Source: Mucilaginibacter sp.
GTDB lineage: Bacteria > Bacteroidota > Bacteroidia > Sphingobacteriales > Sphingobacteriaceae
Direction: 5' to 3'
Length of the DNA: 5,053 nucleotides
Assembly (NCBI GenBank): GCA_019235595.1
Contig: JAFAKI010000277.1
Location: 1-5,053, forward strand
The notes beneath the pieces were generated by a model. That model was not told where the DNA came from. It saw only the letters and a program-made list of their open reading frames with translations, and searched no databases. Both the position numbers and the translations under genes were made by a program. Below are positions 1 through 5,053 of the stretch, piece by piece. Position 1 is the first letter of the stretch. Every line of letters starts with the position of its first letter.

Positions 1-1065
1 TTGCACACCCGTTTTCATCATGCTTTGGGGGCCATGCATTTGATGGGCTTAGCTATTGAAACACTGCGTGCAAAAGGGCACCTGATCACCGAGCAGGAAG
101 AGGAAGCGGTAACGGTGGCGATACTGCTACACGACATCGGCCACGGACCATTTTCACATGCCTTAGAAGAAACTATTGTCGATGGCATTTCGCACGAGGA
201 CATTTCAACCTTGCTGATGAATAAGCTCAATATTCAGTTCAATGGACGGCTAACCATGGCCATTGAAATATTCAACGACATCTACCCGAAACGGTTCCTG
301 CACGAACTGGTATCAGGTCAGCTGGACATGGACCGTATGGACTACCTGAACCGCGACAGCTTTTTTACCGGGGTTTCTGAAGGGGTGATCAGCTTTGATC
401 GTATCATTAAAATGCTGAATGTGGTGGATGATCATATTGCAGTTGAAGAAAAGGGTATCTATTCGATAGAAAAATTCCTCATAGCCCGGCGACTGATGTA
501 CTGGCAGGTATATCTGCATAAAACAGTTATTGCCGGCGAACTACTATTGGGTAAAATACTTAAACGTGCCCGGGAGTTAGCCTTAATTGGTAAAAAGTTA
601 TTTGCTACCCCATCTTTAGATCACTTTCTGGTGAAGAAGATCAGCAAGGAGGAGTTTATCAGCCAGGATCATCACCTGGGAACTTTTGCTTTGTTGGATG
701 ATACCGATATTATGTCAGCGATAAAAGTATGGACACGGTGTGACGATCCGGTGCTTTCAGAATTATGCCGGATGATGATGCAGCGGCGTCTTTATCATGT
801 AGAGATCAGCAACAATCCGCCTGACGAGCAATTGATAAAACGTTTGATCGAAAACGCTGAAAGCAAGTATGCTATCGCCGACTATTTTGTATTTACGGAT
901 ACCATAAAAAACATGGCCTATAAACCAGGCGACGGTAGCATCCGTATTTTAATGAAGGACGGTTCGTTACAGGACATTGCAGCGGCGAGCGATAACTCCA
1001 ACCTGGAGGCATTAGCCACAACGGTAAAAAAGTACATTATTTGCTATACCAAAGACCTTTTTTAA
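1..1065 (+). CDS. HD-domain phosphohydrolase, SAMHD1/YdhJ-like (5' end missing)
   Basis: This is the C-terminal part (354 residues) of an HD-superfamily phosphohydrolase resembling the YdhJ/SAMHD1 type, whose characterised members hydrolyse dNTPs or other nucleotides in the cytosol. The metal-site residues are visible. The first His lies in TRFHHALG (H7), the HD pair is H44-D45 in LLHDIGHGPFSH, and the distal Asp is D111 in QLDMDRMDYLNRDS. H48, H53 and H65 match further conserved histidines of SAMHD1. No signal peptide or membrane segment is seen. The TTG at position 1 is very unlikely to be the start: the sequence opens inside the conserved HTRFHHALG motif, and relatives run to about 400 residues, so roughly 50 residues lie upstream of the window. 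It ends with TAA, 61 bases before lpxD. The substrate cannot be told from sequence; an active HD hydrolase is well supported, dNTPase activity is only a guess. Confidence 0.9.
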   Translation: MHTRFHHALGAMHLMGLAIETLRAKGHLITEQEEEAVTVAILLHDIGHGPFSHALEETIVDGISHEDISTLLMNKLNIQFNGRLTMAIEIFNDIYPKRFLHELVSGQLDMDRMDYLNRDSFFTGVSEGVISFDRIIKMLNVVDDHIAVEEKGIYSIEKFLIARRLMYWQVYLHKTVIAGELLLGKILKRARELALIGKKLFATPSLDHFLVKKISKEEFISQDHHLGTFALLDDTDIMSAIKVWTRCDDPVLSELCRMMMQRRLYHVEISNNPPDEQLIKRLIENAESKYAIADYFVFTDTIKNMAYKPGDGSIRILMKDGSLQDIAAASDNSNLEALATTVKKYIICYTKDLF

Positions 1066-1091
1066 ACGTATTGAGGCTGATAGATTTATAC

Positions 1092-1122
1092 TTTGCGGCT
1101 TCGATTATAACACTTAAATTTG
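1092..1122 (+). promoter_or_regulatory. Candidate Bacteroidota-type promoter for lpxD
   Basis: TTTG at 1092-1095 and TAAATTTG at 1115-1122 are separated by 19 bases. This fits the Bacteroidota primary-sigma consensus, a -33 TTTG element and a -7 TAnnTTTG element. If used, it would start transcription at about 1125-1129, on or next to the lpxD ATG at 1127, giving an almost leaderless message. The match is exact, but the region is AT-rich and such short elements also occur by chance. The lpx genes could equally be transcribed from upstream of the HD gene. Confidence 0.4.
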
Positions 1123-1126
1123 CCCG

Positions 1127-2170
1127 ATGCAATTTACTGCACATGAGATAAGTTTACTACTGAATGGAACTGTTGAGGGCGACCCGCAGGTGACCGTCAA
1201 CCGCTTAGCAAAAATAGAGGAGGCAACCGCCGGCGCTATATCCTTTTTAGCCAACCCAAAGTACGAGCAGTATTTGTATACCACCGATGCTTCTGCAGTA
1301 TTGGTGAACAACGATTTTGTAGCTGCCGAGCCGGTAAAAGCAACCCTAATCCGCGTGGATAACGCCTATAGCGCCATTACCATTTTACTCGAAAAATATA
1401 ATACCATCAAGTTAAACAAAAGCGGAATCGAGCAACCCAGCTTTATCCATCCGACTGCCAAAGTGGGGGACGATTGCTATGTCGGCGCTTTCGCTTATAT
1501 CGGTCCGGGTGCGAGAATAGGAAAAAAATGCAAAATATACCCGAACGTTTACATTGCAGACAACGTTGTTCTGGGAGACAATGTAACTCTGTTCCCCGGC
1601 GTTGTAGTTTACTTTGATTGTGTGATCGGCAATAACGTGATTGTACATTCAGGGGCAATTATCGGTAGCGACGGTTTTGGTTTTGCACCAAATCCGGATG
1701 GCACATATTCCAAAATTGCTCAGATAGGTAATGTGGTATTGGAGGATGACGTTGAAATAGGCTCCAACACCACCATCGACCGTGCTACCATGGGTTCAAC
1801 GGTTATCCGTAAAGGCGTCAAGCTGGATAACCTGATCCAGATCGCTCATAATGTGGAGATAGGTGCTAATACGGTTATAGCTGCACAAACAGGCGTATCT
1901 GGCAGTACTAAAATAAGCGAAAATGTGATTTTAGGCGGACAGGTTGGAGTAGTTGGACACATTTCCATAGCAAAAGGGACACAGGTGCAGGCGCAATCGG
2001 GTGTCAGCAGAACCATAACTGAAGAAAATAAAAAATGGATGGGCTCTCCGGCTACATCTTACGGCGACCATATGCGCTCGCAAGTAGTGGTGAACCGTTT
2101 GCCTGAGCTGGAAAAGAAAATATCAGAATTAGAAAAAGTGATTGCCGAATTGAAGAAAAACGCTCACTAG
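1127..2170 (+). CDS. lpxD: UDP-3-O-(3-hydroxyacyl)glucosamine N-acyltransferase LpxD
   Basis: LpxD performs the third step of lipid A synthesis in the cytosol: it moves a 3-hydroxyacyl chain from acyl carrier protein to the 2-amino group of UDP-3-O-acyl-glucosamine. At 347 residues it has the usual family length. Residues 1 to about 100 form the uridine-binding N-terminal domain, with the conserved stretch GAISFLANPKY at 36-46. Hexapeptide repeats making a left-handed beta helix run from about 106 to 295. H241 in QIAHNV is the predicted catalytic base (E. coli H239), and H278 in VVGHISI matches E. coli H276. IGSDGFGFAP at 179-188 is typical of the family. Residues 324-345 look like a charged, coiled-coil-type helix. 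The start is chosen because the N-terminus matches the family and the next in-frame Met is at residue 222; no Shine-Dalgarno sequence precedes it. The stop codon lies inside the repeat array that follows. Confidence 0.97.
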   Translation: MQFTAHEISLLLNGTVEGDPQVTVNRLAKIEEATAGAISFLANPKYEQYLYTTDASAVLVNNDFVAAEPVKATLIRVDNAYSAITILLEKYNTIKLNKSGIEQPSFIHPTAKVGDDCYVGAFAYIGPGARIGKKCKIYPNVYIADNVVLGDNVTLFPGVVVYFDCVIGNNVIVHSGAIIGSDGFGFAPNPDGTYSKIAQIGNVVLEDDVEIGSNTTIDRATMGSTVIRKGVKLDNLIQIAHNVEIGANTVIAAQTGVSGSTKISENVILGGQVGVVGHISIAKGTQVQAQSGVSRTITEENKKWMGSPATSYGDHMRSQVVVNRLPELEKKISELEKVIAELKKNAH

Positions 2171-2255
2171 TTCACTGGCTCATTGGTTTATTAGTCCTTT
2201 AAAGGTTATTAATAAACTGTTACCAATGAACAACTGAACTAATGAACTAATGACA
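2162..2255. repeat. Convergent array of degenerate 8-base units between lpxD and lpxC/fabZ
   Basis: The gap is a head-to-head repeat. The left arm (2162-2201) reads as five contiguous 8-mers of approximate consensus GTTCATTR; examples are GTTCACTG at 2170-2177 and GCTCATTG at 2178-2185. The right arm (2224-2255) is four contiguous 8-mers of the complementary form YAATGAAC, such as CAATGAAC (2224-2231) and TAATGAAC (2240-2247). Bases 2168-2187 pair with 2222-2241 at 17 of 20 positions. The centre is the perfect palindrome CCTTTAAAGG (2196-2205). The left arm begins within the last codons of lpxD. No T-run follows the fold, so it is not an obvious intrinsic terminator, and no TAnnTTTG element is present, so read-through into lpxC is likely. 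Confidence 0.75.
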
Positions 2256-2266
2256 CGGTAAAAAAA

Positions 2267-3679
2267 ATGAACGTAAAACAAAGGACTATTAAAACGCCCG
2301 TATCTGTTTCGGGCACAGGTTTACACACAGGCGAAAAGGTAACCATGACCTTTAATCCGGCTCCTGAGAATCATGGATACAAATTCCGCAGAGTAGATAT
2401 TGAAGGTTCACCGGTTATTGATGCCGATTGCGATAACGTAACAGATACCTCACGGGGTACTACCATTTCGCAAAACGGCGCCAGCGTAAGCACTATCGAA
2501 CACGTGCTGGCTGCATTGGTGGGAATGGAGATCGACAACGTATTGATTGACATGGACGGCCCTGAAACACCGATCATGGATGGTAGTTCAATTCAATTTG
2601 TAGATGCGTTGACAGCAGTTGGCTTTTTAGAACAAGAGGCTGATCGCGAATACTACCATATCCCCTACAACATACACTACTCAGAGCCGGAGCGCAAGGT
2701 CGAAATGGTAGCTATGCCTTTGGATGACTATCGCTTTACGTGTATGGTTGATTACAACTCGCAGGTTTTGGGCAGCCAGCATGCCAGTATTTCAACTATA
2801 TCCGAATTTAATAAAGAAATAGCATCATGCCGTACCTTCTGTTTTTTGCATGAGCTGGAAATGTTGTTGAAGCACAACCTGATCAAAGGTGGTGATTTAA
2901 ATAATGCTATCGTTGTAGTGGATAAAGATGTGGACGATGAGGAATTAGCCGGCCTGGCAAAAATGTTTAACCGTAAAGACATCAAAGTAGCACCGCAAGG
3001 GATATTGAATAATATCGAATTACGCCATCAGAATGAACCTGCCCGCCATAAATTGCTGGATATGATCGGCGATTTGGCACTAGTAGGCGTTCCATTGAGA
3101 GGCCATATCATGGCTGCACGCCCTGGTCACGCAGCAAATGTGGCTTTCGCCAAAAAGATCAAAACGCTGATCAAAAAGGAAAGAAGCCGCAAGCATATAA
3201 AAATGTATGATCCGAATGCTAAACCGGTGTATGATACCGTTGATATCATGAAAATTTTACCGCACCGTCAGCCTATGCTGTTGGTCGATAAAATTTTGGA
3301 GATCAGCAAAAGTCATGTTGTTGGGTTGAAGAACGTAACAATGAATGAAGAACTGTTTGCGGGGCATTTCCCGGGACAGCCTTTGTTCCCTGGCGTGTTG
3401 CAGATAGAGGCAATGGCACAAACAGGAGGTATCCTGGTATTAAATACAGTACCTGATCCGGAGAATTATATCACGTTGTTCCTGAAAATTGAGAACGCAA
3501 GATTTAAAGATAAGGTGACCCCCGGTGATACGATCATATTCTATTGTAACCTGATAGCGCCAATACGTCGCGGTATTGCGCAAATGAAGGGCATCGGCAT
3601 GGTTGGATCGAGAATAGTGGTTGAAGCCGAACTGATGGCACAGATAGTTAGAAAAACAACTGAAGATAAAGAAGCATGA
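2267..3679 (+). CDS. lpxC/fabZ: Bifunctional UDP-3-O-acyl-N-acetylglucosamine deacetylase / 3-hydroxyacyl-ACP dehydratase (LpxC-FabZ fusion)
   Basis: This 470-residue protein joins two cytosolic enzymes. LpxC (about 1-305) is the zinc deacetylase and the committed step of lipid A synthesis. Its zinc ligands are H79 in IEHVLAAL and H261/D265 in RHKLLDMIGDL. E78 is the catalytic Glu, T190 lies in CRTFCF, and H288 in RPGHAAN matches E. coli H265. FabZ (about 322-465) dehydrates 3-hydroxyacyl-ACP; its active-site His is H367 in AGHFPGQPLFPG and its Glu is E381 in LQIEAMAQTGG. A basic linker at about 303-322 joins them. Relative to E. coli LpxC, about 24 extra residues lie between T190 and H261. 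The fusion is in frame and is a known Bacteroidota arrangement. It couples two enzymes at the branch between lipid A and fatty acids. The ATG follows an A-rich stretch with no clear ribosome binding site, but the N-terminus matches the family. The end overlaps lpxA by four bases. Confidence 0.97.
   Translation: MNVKQRTIKTPVSVSGTGLHTGEKVTMTFNPAPENHGYKFRRVDIEGSPVIDADCDNVTDTSRGTTISQNGASVSTIEHVLAALVGMEIDNVLIDMDGPETPIMDGSSIQFVDALTAVGFLEQEADREYYHIPYNIHYSEPERKVEMVAMPLDDYRFTCMVDYNSQVLGSQHASISTISEFNKEIASCRTFCFLHELEMLLKHNLIKGGDLNNAIVVVDKDVDDEELAGLAKMFNRKDIKVAPQGILNNIELRHQNEPARHKLLDMIGDLALVGVPLRGHIMAARPGHAANVAFAKKIKTLIKKERSRKHIKMYDPNAKPVYDTVDIMKILPHRQPMLLVDKILEISKSHVVGLKNVTMNEELFAGHFPGQPLFPGVLQIEAMAQTGGILVLNTVPDPENYITLFLKIENARFKDKVTPGDTIIFYCNLIAPIRRGIAQMKGIGMVGSRIVVEAELMAQIVRKTTEDKEA
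3676..3679 (+). other. ATGA stop/start overlap joining lpxC/fabZ to lpxA
   Basis: The lpxA start ATG and the lpxC/fabZ stop TGA share bases 3676-3679. This suggests translational coupling, with terminating ribosomes re-initiating on lpxA. The only purine-rich help upstream is AAAGAAG at 3668-3674, a weak ribosome binding site at best. Coupling would help keep LpxA and LpxC-FabZ output in proportion; that is inference from the overlap. Confidence 0.85.
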
Positions 3680-4458
3680 TACAACCTTTAGCATACATAC
3701 ACCCACAGGCCAAAATAGCCGACAACGTGGTGATCGAACCTTTTGTAACCATACATAAGGACGTGGAGATTGGCGAGGGTACCTGGGTAGGCTCAAACGC
3801 TGTGATCATGGACGGCGCGCGCATCGGTAAAAACTGCCGTATTTTCCCCGGAGCGGTTGTATCAGCCCCTCCGCAGGACCTTAAATATAAGGGCGAACCC
3901 AGCACGGTAACCGTTGGCGATAATACCACCATCCGCGAATGCGTGACGCTAAATAGAGGTACTGCTTTGGATAAAAATACCACTACCATCGGCAGCAACT
4001 GCCTGCTGATGGCTTATGTGCACGTTGCCCATGATTGTGTAATCGGCGACAATGTGATCATTGCCAACTCGGTGCAGTTAGCGGGTCACATCAATGTGTA
4101 TGATTATGCATTTATCGGTGGTACATCCGCCGTCCACCAGTTTGTTGAAATCGGTACGCATAGCATGATCTCAGGCGGTTCATTGGTTCGTAAAGACGTC
4201 CCTCCGTTTACCAAAGCAGGGCGTGAGCCTCTGTCATACATCGGTATCAATTCAGTAGGCTTGCGCAGAAGAGGTTACTCGGCGGCAACCATTAACGAGA
4301 TTCAAGAAATTTACCGTATTATCTTCCTAAAGAAATATAACGTAAGTAAAGCACTGGATATCATCGAAGCCGATTTTGCACCAACTGTCGAACGCGACGA
4401 GATCATTAATTTCGTATCCAACTCACAGCGTGGTATTATGAAGGGATTCGGTATATAA
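3676..4458 (+). CDS. lpxA: Acyl-ACP--UDP-N-acetylglucosamine O-acyltransferase LpxA
   Basis: LpxA carries out the first lipid A step in the cytosol, transferring a 3-hydroxyacyl chain from ACP to the 3-OH of UDP-GlcNAc. At 260 residues it is full length (E. coli has 262). Residues 1 to about 185 are hexapeptide repeats forming the left-handed beta helix of a trimeric enzyme; about 190-260 is the C-terminal helical domain, beginning near INSVGLRRRGYS. The catalytic His is H119 in VHVAHD (E. coli H125). H116, H138 in LAGHI and H154 in AVHQF match E. coli H122, H144 and H160. Residue G167 aligns with the E. coli hydrocarbon-ruler Gly173, so a long acyl chain could fit; the actual length is not known. 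The unfavourable equilibrium of this step makes LpxC, encoded just upstream, the committed enzyme. The start is fixed by the ATGA overlap and family match. A repeat array follows the stop almost immediately. Confidence 0.97.
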   Translation: MIQPLAYIHPQAKIADNVVIEPFVTIHKDVEIGEGTWVGSNAVIMDGARIGKNCRIFPGAVVSAPPQDLKYKGEPSTVTVGDNTTIRECVTLNRGTALDKNTTTIGSNCLLMAYVHVAHDCVIGDNVIIANSVQLAGHINVYDYAFIGGTSAVHQFVEIGTHSMISGGSLVRKDVPPFTKAGREPLSYIGINSVGLRRRGYSAATINEIQEIYRIIFLKKYNVSKALDIIEADFAPTVERDEIINFVSNSQRGIMKGFGI

Positions 4459-4459
4459 A

Positions 4460-4529
4460 GTTGGCAGTGTTCGGTTGGCAGTTTGCCAACCCTACTTGGC
4501 AGTTTACAGTTGACGGTTCGCAGTTGGCA
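4460..4529 (+). repeat. Left arm: ten tandem degenerate 7-base units, consensus GTTNGCA
   Basis: Starting two bases after the lpxA stop, 70 bases divide cleanly into ten 7-mers. GTTGGCA occurs exactly at 4460-4466, 4474-4480 and 4523-4529, with CTTGGCA at 4495-4501, GTTTACA at 4502-4508 and GTTCGCA at 4516-4522. The four TTGGCA cores start 14, 21 and 28 bases apart, all multiples of seven, so the register is kept even through divergent units. One unit (4488-4494) does not fit; together with part of the unit before it, it supplies the second strand of a local hairpin. Confidence 0.8.
4473..4491 (+). repeat. Perfect 8-bp hairpin inside the left arm
   Basis: GGTTGGCA (4473-4480) and TGCCAACC (4484-4491) form a perfect 8-bp stem with a 3-base loop, 15 bases after the lpxA stop. 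The sequence after it is CTACTTGG rather than a T-run, so it does not look like a standard intrinsic terminator. It could protect the 3' end of the lpx message. Confidence 0.5.
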
Positions 4530-4557
4530 TTAAAATCCAGCGAACGTTTGAGTTTTT
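4512..4557 (+). terminator. Possible imperfect intrinsic terminator after lpxA
   Basis: GTTCGC (4516-4521) pairs with GCGAAC (4540-4545), and TGG (4525-4527) pairs with CCA (4537-4539) across a 3-base bulge, leaving a 9-base loop. A T-rich stretch follows, ending in five Ts at 4553-4557. The bulge and the interrupted T-run make it weak. It sits in the middle of the larger inverted repeat, so the two folds may coexist as a nested structure. Confidence 0.3.
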
Positions 4558-4569
4558 AAATCATCATCC

Positions 4570-4633
4570 TGCAAACTGACCACTGTAAACTGCGAATTGA
4601 ATAACTGCCCGCTGCAAACTAATAACTGCAAAC
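4570..4633 (-). repeat. Right arm: nine tandem units of the inverted heptamer, TGCNAAC
   Basis: This stretch is the left-arm unit in the opposite orientation. TGCAAAC occurs exactly at 4570-4576, 4613-4619 and 4627-4633, with TGTAAAC at 4584-4590 and TGCGAAT at 4591-4597. One unit (4598-4605) is eight bases long; the rest are seven. ACTGTAAACTGC (4582-4593) is an exact 12-base inverted match to 4499-4510 in the left arm, so the arms can fold together across a spacer of about 40 bases. The array runs directly into the start of the ABC gene. Confidence 0.75.
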
Positions 4634-4637
4634 TGAA

Positions 4638-5053
4638 ATGAAGATCACCCTCCAGAACATAGGCCGCCGTTTTAACCGCGACTGGATATTCAAAGGTGTC
4701 GACTACACTTTTACTTCGGGTGAAAGTTATGCCGTTCTCGGACCAAATGGTTCGGGTAAATCTACTTTGCTTCAGGTTCTGAACGGTAGTCTTGCCCCTT
4801 CAACCGGCGATATCAAATATTTTTTTAAGGATGATCCTGTTGAGGCAGATGCCGTTTTCAAACACGTTAGCCTTGCTGCACCTTATCTGGAGTTGATCGA
4901 AGAATTTACGATGCATGAAATGACCGACTTTCATTTTAAATTCAAGTCGTACCGGTCAGGGATGGATAAAGACGCTGTGATCAATCTGCTTAATCTACAG
5001 GGTGGACGAAATAAGATGATCAAATATTTCTCATCCGGAATGAAACAGCGTCT
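4638..5053 (+). CDS. ABC transporter ATP-binding protein (3' end missing)
   Basis: The first 138 residues of an ABC-type ATPase are present; the reading frame runs off the window. Such subunits hydrolyse ATP on the cytosolic face to drive a membrane partner, not visible here. The Walker A motif is GPNGSGKST at 35-43, followed by LLQVLNGSLAPSTG. The signature loop is FSSGMKQR at 131-138, where most families have LSGGQ or LSGGM. The region where the Q-loop glutamine is expected (about 75-95, including LAAPYLEL) has no Gln at all. Walker B lies beyond the window edge. The start is the ATG at 4638: the ordinary beta strand (KITLQNIG) begins at once, but no ribosome binding site is seen and the inverted heptamer array abuts it. 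The 179-base gap suggests separate control from lpxA. The substrate is unknown; a role in lipid A export cannot be claimed. Confidence 0.93.
   Translation, partial: MKITLQNIGRRFNRDWIFKGVDYTFTSGESYAVLGPNGSGKSTLLQVLNGSLAPSTGDIKYFFKDDPVEADAVFKHVSLAAPYLELIEEFTMHEMTDFHFKFKSYRSGMDKDAVINLLNLQGGRNKMIKYFSSGMKQR

Noticed and set aside
1..3. TTG at position 1 as the start codon of the HD gene
   Set aside because: The frame opens in the middle of the conserved HTRFHHALG metal-site motif, so the gene must begin upstream of the window.
1087..1095. TATACTTTG as the -7 box of a promoter
   Set aside because: It has three rather than two bases between TA and TTTG, and the only upstream TTG (1071-1073) is 13 bases away, too close. 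The TAAATTTG at 1115-1122 fits better.
2196..2205. CCTTTAAAGG palindrome as a terminator
   Set aside because: A 10-base palindrome with no loop and no T-run after it; it is the centre of the octamer array.
3440..3998. Two overlapping minus-strand open frames of about 117 codons opposite the end of lpxC/fabZ and the start of lpxA
   Set aside because: They lie wholly opposite well-supported genes, have no recognisable domain, and their sequence is what antisense reading of conserved coding DNA gives.
4473..4491. The perfect 8-bp hairpin as an intrinsic terminator for lpxA
   Set aside because: The stem is good, but the bases after it (CTACTTGG) lack a T-run; kept only as a hairpin.
4460..4633. 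CRISPR array or IS remnant in the gap after lpxA
   Set aside because: The units are 7 bases, contiguous and degenerate with no unique spacers, and no transposase fragment or target duplication is visible.

Overview
The window looks like Bacteroidota DNA, most likely Sphingobacteriaceae (Pedobacter/Mucilaginibacter type). Four things point there: LpxC fused to FabZ in one reading frame, the order HD phosphohydrolase - lpxD - lpxC/fabZ - lpxA - ABC ATPase, the absence of clear Shine-Dalgarno sequences, and a promoter of the TTTG / TAnnTTTG kind in front of lpxD. The genus is inferred from protein style and moderate GC content; no database was searched.

Layout, all on the + strand. Positions 1-1065 hold the 3' part of a SAMHD1/YdhJ-like HD phosphohydrolase gene. 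After a 61-base gap with a candidate promoter comes lpxD (1127-2170). A 96-base gap made of a convergent array of degenerate 8-base units leads to lpxC/fabZ (2267-3679). This gene overlaps lpxA (3676-4458) by four bases (ATGA). A 179-base gap follows, built almost wholly from a convergent array of degenerate 7-base units. The 5' part of an ABC transporter ATPase gene begins at 4638 and runs off the window.

The three middle genes encode the early lipid A steps plus the competing fatty-acid step. LpxA puts a 3-hydroxyacyl chain on UDP-GlcNAc, LpxC deacetylates the product, and LpxD adds the second 3-hydroxyacyl chain. FabZ dehydrates the same 3-hydroxyacyl-ACP pool towards phospholipid synthesis. 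All expected catalytic residues are present, so the pathway looks functional. The HD protein and the ABC ATPase are neighbours with no demonstrated role in lipid A.

The coding part is ordinary core metabolism. The unusual material is in the two larger gaps. Each is a head-to-head array of a short unit, period 8 in one and period 7 in the other. They share a layout but not a sequence, and each runs into the edge of a gene: the last codons of lpxD in one case and the start codon of the ABC gene in the other.
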